Source of the DNA: Actinomadura physcomitrii
Lineage (GTDB): Bacteria; Actinomycetota; Actinomycetes; Streptosporangiales; Streptosporangiaceae
Assembly: GCF_008923205.2 (NCBI RefSeq)
Contig: NZ_WBMS02000036.1
Location: forward strand, 1 to 64,000
DNA length: 64,000 nt
Direction of reading: 5' to 3'
The notes below the pieces were generated by a model. The model was given only the letters and a program-made list of their open reading frames with translations. It was not told where the DNA came from and ran no database searches. A program made the translations under genes and the position numbers. How positions within the stretch are numbered: position 1 is the stretch's first letter; each line of letters opens with the position of its first letter. Shown one piece after another: positions 59,409 through 64,000 of the stretch.

Positions 59409-60449
59409 TCAGGCTTCCTCGAGCGCGGCGATGCCGGAGCGCAGCAGCGGCTCGACGGCGTCGCCGATGCCGCCGAACCCCTCCCCCACGGTCTGCCCCC
59501 GCAGGTGGCGGTAGTGGATGCCCTCGGAGATCACCGCGAGCTTGAAGCAGGCCAGCCCGACGTAGAACCCGATCGCCGACAGGTCGCGGCCGCTGCGCTC
59601 GGCGTACCGGGCCACCACCTCGTCAGGCGCGGGGAAGCCCGGCGCGTGCGTCGCCTCGGGCCGCCCCGGGACGGGCGCCGTCCGTCTCATGTAGACGAGC
59701 AGGAGCGCGAGGTCGGTCAGCGGGTCGCCGAGCGTCGCCATCTCCCAGTCCAGGACGGCCGCGACCCGGTCGTCCGCGCCGACGAGGAGGTTGTCGAGCC
59801 GGTAGTCGCCGTGCACGATCGCCGGAGCGGACCCGGGCGGGACGTTCGCCGCCAGCAGCGCGTGCAGCTCGTCGGCGCCGTCCAGGTCCCGGCTGCGGGA
59901 GGCGTCGAGCTGCTTCTTCCAGCGGCGCACCTGGCGTTCGAGGAACCCCTCCGGCCGCCCGAAATCGGCCAGCCCCACCTCGGCGGGGTCGACGCGGTGC
60001 AGGTCGACGAGGGTGTCGATCATCCGTCCGGCGATCGCCGCGACCCGCTCGGCGCCGAGCGGGACGAGCTCGTCCGCGCTCCGGTAGGGGGTCCCCTCGA
60101 CCATCTCCATCACGTAGAACGGCGCTCCGAGCACGTCCGGGTCCTCGCAGAGCAGGTACGTCTCGGGAACGGGGACGGACGTGCCGGCCAGCGCGGTCAT
60201 GACCCGGTGCTCGCGGGCCATGTCGTGCGCCGTCGCGAGGACGTGGCCGAGCGGCGGGCGCCGGACGATCCAGGAGCGGGTGCCGTCGGTCACCTCGTAG
60301 GTCAGGTTCGAGCGGCCGCCCGCGACGACGCGGGCGCGCAGCGGCCCGGCGTCCGCCGGCCACAGGACGCCGGGGAGGACGCGTTCGACGTGGCGCCGGA
60401 ACCGGTCCAGCGGCAGGCCCGGGACGTCGCCGTCTTCGAATACCCGCAA
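59409..60449 (-). CDS. APH-fold phosphotransferase of acyl-CoA-metabolism type
   Basis: Start TTG 60449, after GGCGAGGAGGCGTGCA. The 346-residue protein has the APH fold (VVAGGRSNLTYEVTDGTRSW, IVHGDYRLDNLLVGADDRVA with catalytic Asp/Asn, VLDWEMATLGDPLTDLALLL). This subgroup is fused or linked to acyl-CoA dehydrogenases (FadE36/ACAD10-like) and is predicted to phosphorylate hydroxyacyl-CoA intermediates of fatty acid breakdown. Here it sits beside MaoC and the ligase. Confidence 0.92.
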   Translation of the reverse strand: MRVFEDGDVPGLPLDRFRRHVERVLPGVLWPADAGPLRARVVAGGRSNLTYEVTDGTRSWIVRRPPLGHVLATAHDMAREHRVMTALAGTSVPVPETYLLCEDPDVLGAPFYVMEMVEGTPYRSADELVPLGAERVAAIAGRMIDTLVDLHRVDPAEVGLADFGRPEGFLERQVRRWKKQLDASRSRDLDGADELHALLAANVPPGSAPAIVHGDYRLDNLLVGADDRVAAVLDWEMATLGDPLTDLALLLVYMRRTAPVPGRPEATHAPGFPAPDEVVARYAERSGRDLSAIGFYVGLACFKLAVISEGIHYRHLRGQTVGEGFGGIGDAVEPLLRSGIAALEEA

Positions 60450-60475
60450 TGCACGCCTCCTCGCCGATCAACCCT

Positions 60476-60495
60476 TGTACCGTCCGGTCGGTATG
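60476..60495. promoter_or_regulatory. TetR-type operator, site 3 (phosphotransferase promoter)
   Basis: TGTACCGTCCGGTCGGTATG, matching the consensus in most positions; the right half is perfect. It lies 27 bp upstream of the TTG start of the phosphotransferase gene. Confidence 0.7.
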
Positions 60496-60588
60496 GCGCA
60501 GTATTGCGAGATGGGAACCCTCGCCGTCCAGGGCCGGAGGGCCCCGGGTCGCGCCCCCACCAGGCGGGCAGTAGTGCGCCGATGACAC

Positions 60589-60608
60589 CATACCGACCAG
60601 TTGGTATG
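60589..60608. promoter_or_regulatory. TetR-type operator, site 4 (MFS promoter)
   Basis: CATACCGACCAGTTGGTATG, near-perfect palindrome upstream of the small ORF and MFS gene on the plus strand. Its flank GATGACACC matches that of site 2. Confidence 0.8.
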
Positions 60609-60709
60609 CAATAGCCGAATCCCCATTGCCATTCTCCGTCGGCGGCATTACTTTTGCCGCACGACGCGAAGCGGCGTGAGCTTCGCCACCCTGGCCGAAG
60701 GACCGACCG

Positions 60710-61015
60710 ATGACGACGACCGACCCCCGGCCCGCCCGCGGCCGGGCGCGCGGCCGCATCGGCACCGCGCCGGACGAGGGCGTCCGGCCGGCCCGAACGA
60801 GCATCGAGCAGGAGGAGGTCTTCGGCCCTGTCGGCCCCGCCGTCCCGCACGGCGGCGGCGCCGACGGGGCACCCGCCATCGCCGGCGGCGCCCCGCACGG
60901 GGCGCCCGGCACGGCGCGGGCGGACGACCGGGAACGCGCCGCCGCGTTCGCCGCCGCCCCGCGCCCTACCCAGGACCGGTTCTCGGGGGAGACCAGCGCC
61001 CGGAGGAGTCCCTGA
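60710..61015 (+). CDS. Small hypothetical protein upstream of MFS gene
   Basis: An ATG at 60710 follows GAAGGACCGACCG. The 101 residues are rich in Pro, Ala, Gly and Arg and appear disordered (for example GRARGRIGTAPDEGVRPART, IEQEEVFGPVGPAVPHGGG). It ends one base before the MFS start (TGACATG), suggesting translational coupling. No family recognised. It may be a regulatory leader protein or a chance frame in GC-rich sequence. Confidence 0.45.
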   Translation: MTTTDPRPARGRARGRIGTAPDEGVRPARTSIEQEEVFGPVGPAVPHGGGADGAPAIAGGAPHGAPGTARADDRERAAAFAAAPRPTQDRFSGETSARRSP

Positions 61016-61016
61016 C

Positions 61017-62696
61017 ATGTCCGTTTCATCGTCCACCAACGACGGCGTCGCGCCCGGCGCCGACGCACCGCCCGGCCTCGCGGCACGGCTGTGGCGGCGG
61101 GACCTGCCGCACTACCCGGAGACGGGACGCCGCTACCTGTACCTCGGCATCGTGGTGATCACCACGATCGTCCTGTACTACCTGCTCTACATCCAGTACG
61201 CGGTGGCGACCTCCATCATGGAGCACTACCGCATGACGTTCGGCTACTTCATCATGCTGTCGGTGGTCGGCAACGCGATCGGCGCGTTCGCTTCGCTGTT
61301 CGCCGGGCTCGCCGACCGGTGGGGGCGCGCGAACCTCGTCGTGTACGGCCTGCTCGTCGCGGGCGTGATGGTGCTCGTGCTGCCGCACTCCCCGAACAAG
61401 GGCGTGTACCTGGCGCTGTTCGCGGTGCTCAGCCTCATCGAGGGCATCGTGCTCGTCGCCACCCCCGCGCTGATCCGCGACTTCTCCCCGCAGCTCGGCC
61501 GCGCCACCGCCATGGGCTACTGGACCATGGGCCCGGTCATCGGCAGCCTCGTGGTCACCACGGTGACCAGCCACACGCTCGACAGCTCCAGCTGGCAGGA
61601 CGAGCTGACCTACTCGGGCATCGCGGCGCTCGTGGTGTTCGTCATCGCGCTGTTCGGGCTGCGCGAGCTGTCCCCGGCGCTGCGCGACCAGGTCATGGTG
61701 TCCATGCGCGACCGCGCGCTGGTCGAGGCGCGGGCCCGGGGCATCGACCCCGAGGCGCAGCTGAAGGGCAGCTGGCGGCAGATGATGCGGCTGGACGTCC
61801 TCGGCTCGGCCTTCGCGATCAGCGTCTACCTGCTGCTGTACTACGCGGCGGTCGGCAACTTCGTCGTCTACTTCTCCGCGACGTTCGGCTACAGCGAGCA
61901 GCGCACCAACGCGCTCGGCAACTGGTACTGGGCGGCGAACGCGATCGCGCTGGTGGTGGCCGGCCTGATCTCCGACCGGCTGAAGGTCCGCAAGCCGCTG
62001 ATGCTCATCGGCGGCATCGGCTCGGTGGTCTGCACCGCGATCTTCGCCGCGTGGGCGACCGAGCCGAAGACCGGCTACTACGACTTCGCCTGGCTGTTCG
62101 TCGGGATCGGGGTCTTCGGCGGCCTGGCGTACGCGCCGTGGATGGCGGGCTTCACCGAGACGGTCGAGAAGCACAACCCGGCGGCGACCGCGACGGGACT
62201 GGCCGTGTGGGGCTGGATCCTGCGGATCGTGATCGCGTGCTCGGCGCTGTTCGTGCCGATCGTGGTGGACTCGGTGACGCCGATCGTGGAGCACGGCACC
62301 GAGGTGAAGGTGGCGTCCGCGCAGGCGCAGCAGGCCCTGGCGATCACGACGGCGCACCCGCAGATCTTCGCCGAGCTCTCCAAGTACCCGGCCGGGCAGG
62401 CGCCGCCGGAGCTGCAGGCGCGGGCGGCGAAGGAGGTCGGCGTCGCCGGCCTGCAGACGGTCGCGAAGGCGCAGCCGCAGCTGAAGATCCTCAAGGAGCA
62501 CGGCGCGGAGGTGCAGAAGGCGGCCAAGGACGGACCCGGGCAGTGGCAGACCTGGTGGTACGTGGCGCTGGGCGGCCAGGTCGTGTTCATCCCGTTCATC
62601 TTCATCATGAGCGGGCGCTGGAGCCCCCGGAAGGCGCGCGAGGACGCCGAGGCGCACCAGAGGGCGATCGAGAAGGAGATGGCCCAGCTCAGCTGA
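61017..62696 (+). CDS. MFS transporter with soluble insertion before the last helix
   Basis: The 559-residue protein has twelve helices. GLADRWGRANLVVYG is the MFS loop 2-3 motif, and GLISDRLKVRKPLMLIGGI its second-half equivalent. Between helices 11 and 12 is an unusual ~95-residue Ala/Gln/Lys-rich soluble segment (QAQQALAITTAHPQIFAELS, KYPAGQAPPELQARAAKEVG). This layout recurs in actinobacterial MFS proteins of organic-acid clusters. It probably moves the substrate or product of the neighbouring CoA pathway and is under TetR-type operator site 4. Confidence 0.92.
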   Translation: MSVSSSTNDGVAPGADAPPGLAARLWRRDLPHYPETGRRYLYLGIVVITTIVLYYLLYIQYAVATSIMEHYRMTFGYFIMLSVVGNAIGAFASLFAGLADRWGRANLVVYGLLVAGVMVLVLPHSPNKGVYLALFAVLSLIEGIVLVATPALIRDFSPQLGRATAMGYWTMGPVIGSLVVTTVTSHTLDSSSWQDELTYSGIAALVVFVIALFGLRELSPALRDQVMVSMRDRALVEARARGIDPEAQLKGSWRQMMRLDVLGSAFAISVYLLLYYAAVGNFVVYFSATFGYSEQRTNALGNWYWAANAIALVVAGLISDRLKVRKPLMLIGGIGSVVCTAIFAAWATEPKTGYYDFAWLFVGIGVFGGLAYAPWMAGFTETVEKHNPAATATGLAVWGWILRIVIACSALFVPIVVDSVTPIVEHGTEVKVASAQAQQALAITTAHPQIFAELSKYPAGQAPPELQARAAKEVGVAGLQTVAKAQPQLKILKEHGAEVQKAAKDGPGQWQTWWYVALGGQVVFIPFIFIMSGRWSPRKAREDAEAHQRAIEKEMAQLS

Positions 62697-62721
62697 GCCG
62701 CACCGCGCTGACCGCTCGAAC

Positions 62722-62757
62722 CGATCCACCGGCCGGGACGTCCCGGCCGGTGGATCG
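62722..62757. terminator. 36-bp perfect palindromic terminator
   Basis: Bases 62722-62739 are the exact reverse complement of 62740-62757 (ends CGATCCACC / GGTGGATCG). As RNA this gives an 18-bp helix, 26 nt after the MFS stop. Confidence 0.8.
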
Positions 62758-62783
62758 CCGCTTGTCCGGCAGATCACAAGAAC

Positions 62784-62832
62784 TTAGCCAGGCAAACCTA
62801 TAGGCGCCTTATAGAAGCAAGTGATATATATC
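62784..62832 (+). promoter_or_regulatory. Operator/promoter cluster upstream of MarR
   Basis: Within 54 bp of the MarR start lie TTAGCCAGGCAAACCTATA (62784-62802, 13 of 19 matches to an IdeR/DtxR iron box as I recall it), the imperfect palindrome CTATAGGCGCCTTATAG (62798-62814) and the perfect GATATATATC (62823-62832). The last could be a -10 region of a nearly leaderless transcript. The AT-rich block is unusual here. Confidence 0.5.
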
Positions 62833-62837
62833 GGGAC

Positions 62838-63305
62838 ATGGATGCGCGGCCCCCGCTCGACGAGCTGGAGCTGGCGGCCGGTCTCGGCCGCCTCTACTCG
62901 CTCATGCGCTCGCTGTCTTTGCCCCGCGACTTGTCCATGACGGCCGTGTCGACGCTGGCCTCGCTCGAGCGCCGCGGCCCGTGCCGGGTGACGGAGCTGG
63001 CCGCGCTGGAGGGCGTCACGCAGCCGGCGATGACGCAGCTGGTGTCCCGGCTGGAGCGGCAGGGGCTCGCCGAGCGCCGCGCGCCCGCCGGCGACCGCCG
63101 GGTCGTCGCGGTGCACCTCACCGACGCCGGCCGCGCCGACCTGGCGCTGCGGCGGGCGGGGCAGGCCAAGCGGCTGGCCGAGCTGCTGGCGGGGCTGCCC
63201 GCGTCCGACCGGGCGGCGATCGCCGCGGCCCTGCCGGCCCTGGACCGGCTGGCCGGCGCCGCCCTCGGCGTCCCCGAACCACCAGCTTCCGGAGAGTGCG
63301 AATGA
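62838..63305 (+). CDS. MarR-family transcriptional regulator
   Basis: Start ATG 62838, with no clear ribosome-binding site, so the message may be leaderless. The 155-residue winged-helix protein has VTELAALEGVTQPAMTQLVS and RLERQGLAERRAPAGDRRVV with the MarR wing, and helical dimer arms. It overlaps the MFS efflux gene by 4 nt (ATGA) and probably represses the pair in response to a compound the MFS protein exports. Confidence 0.92.
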   Translation: MDARPPLDELELAAGLGRLYSLMRSLSLPRDLSMTAVSTLASLERRGPCRVTELAALEGVTQPAMTQLVSRLERQGLAERRAPAGDRRVVAVHLTDAGRADLALRRAGQAKRLAELLAGLPASDRAAIAAALPALDRLAGAALGVPEPPASGECE

Positions 63306-64000
63306 GTCAGCCGTCCGCGGGCGCGCAGAGCCCCTTCAAGCAGCCGAAGGCCGTGTGGGCCGTGGCGTTCGCGTGCGTGGTGTCGTTCATGGGCATCGGC
63401 CTGGTCGACCCGATCCTGCCCGCGATCTCGGAGGACCTGCACGCCTCGCCCAGCCAGGTCACGCTGCTGTTCACCAGCTACCTGGTGGTCACCGCGGTCG
63501 CGATGCTGGTGACCGGTTTCGTGTCCAGCCGGATCGGCGCCAAGCGCACGCTCATCGCCGGGCTGGTGCTGATCGTGGTGTTCAGCGCGCTCGCCGGGAC
63601 GTCCGGCAGCATCTCCGGGATCATCGGCTTCCGGGCCGGCTGGGGCCTCGGGAACGCGCTGTTCATCGCGACGTCGCTGGCGGTCATCGTGGCGTCCGCG
63701 AGCGGCGGGCTCGGCGGCGCGATCATCGCCTACGAGTCCGCGCTCGGCCTCGGCATCGCCGTCGGACCGCTGCTCGGCGGGCTGCTCGGCGACATCAGCT
63801 GGCGCGGCCCGTTCTACGGCGTCGCCGTGCTGATGGCGATCGCGCTGATCGCGACGATCACGCTGGTGAAGCCGCAGCCGAAACCGGCGCGCAAGACCTC
63901 GATCGCCGACCCGATCAGGGCGCTGCGGCACCGCGGCCTGCTGGTGATGAGCCTGACCGCGCTCTGCTACAACTGGGGCTTCTTCACCGTCCTCGGCTAC
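63302..64000 (+). CDS. MFS transporter (DHA-type efflux), truncated by the window edge
   Basis: The 233 residues in view start at ATG 63302, overlapping MarR by 4 nt. They cover the first six to seven helices. Family marks: AVAFACVVSFMGIGLVDPIL (helix 1), VTGFVSSRIGAKRTLIAGLV (motif A region), and GPLLGGLLGDISWRGPF (motif C, typical of antiporters). It is a proton-driven efflux pump of the DHA class; the substrate is unknown. The gene is open at 64000. Confidence 0.92.
   Translation, partial: MSQPSAGAQSPFKQPKAVWAVAFACVVSFMGIGLVDPILPAISEDLHASPSQVTLLFTSYLVVTAVAMLVTGFVSSRIGAKRTLIAGLVLIVVFSALAGTSGSISGIIGFRAGWGLGNALFIATSLAVIVASASGGLGGAIIAYESALGLGIAVGPLLGGLLGDISWRGPFYGVAVLMAIALIATITLVKPQPKPARKTSIADPIRALRHRGLLVMSLTALCYNWGFFTVLGY

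Overview
The window is high-GC DNA with third-position G/C codon bias, frequent GTG and TTG starts, PucR-type regulators, a DUF574-type methyltransferase and many short operons with 1-8 nt overlaps. This points to a chromosomal segment of a mycelial actinomycete, most like Actinomadura/Thermomonosporaceae (an inference from gene content and composition; no search was run). I see no CRISPR array, rRNA, insertion sequence or phage module.

Layout. 1-13 kb: an NMT1/SsuA-type substrate-binding lipoprotein, membrane proteins, an aldehyde dehydrogenase, an AraC regulator, an SMR efflux protein, an LLM flavin oxidoreductase, a PucR regulator divergent from a class II aldolase-like gene, and a MarR/VOC divergent pair. 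13-16.4 kb: a cyclic-nucleotide-domain histidine kinase paired with a response regulator fused to a thioredoxin-reductase-like flavoprotein. 16.5-21.7 kb: a Gfo/Idh/MocA oxidoreductase, a secreted coiled-coil protein, an HNH endonuclease directly behind a tRNA-Asn, a hypothetical protein and a tandem GNAT protein. 21.8-28.1 kb: the overlapping operon mutA-mutB-meaB (methylmalonyl-CoA mutase and its GTPase), divergent from an acyl-CoA dehydrogenase.

28.2-31.8 kb: two tiny membrane proteins, a GCS2-type carboxylate-amine ligase, a MEDS/HATPase anti-sigma-type kinase behind a sigma-B-like promoter, and an aminoglycoside-phosphotransferase-fold protein. 31.9-37.0 kb: an accessory island with a DUF2235 hydrolase, a lectin-like beta-propeller and a trypsin-like protease fused to a DNA/RNA non-specific nuclease. 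It abuts a deletion scar that joins the 3' remnant of an EamA transporter to the 3' part of a LysR gene. 37.8-51.3 kb: a DoxX-like protein, flavin reductase, GNAT, DUF574 methyltransferase, acyltransferase-3, a PucR regulator, a Tat-exported esterase whose reading frame runs into the PucR gene, a DMT transporter coupled to a PAP2-WS/DGAT fusion, a molybdopterin oxidoreductase/ferredoxin reductase/DUF6510 cluster, a tRNA-like element and an ankyrin-repeat protein.

51.3-64 kb: a catabolic regulon. A branched-chain-type ABC transporter operon (livG-livF-livH-livM-binding protein), a divergent TetR regulator, a MaoC/acyl-CoA ligase operon, an aminoglycoside-phosphotransferase-fold gene and an MFS transporter all carry, upstream, a near-identical 20-bp palindrome of the form CATACCGACYRGTYGGTATG. 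This suggests one TetR-controlled system for uptake and CoA-activation of an organic acid. The window ends in a MarR-MFS efflux pair; the MFS gene runs off the right edge.
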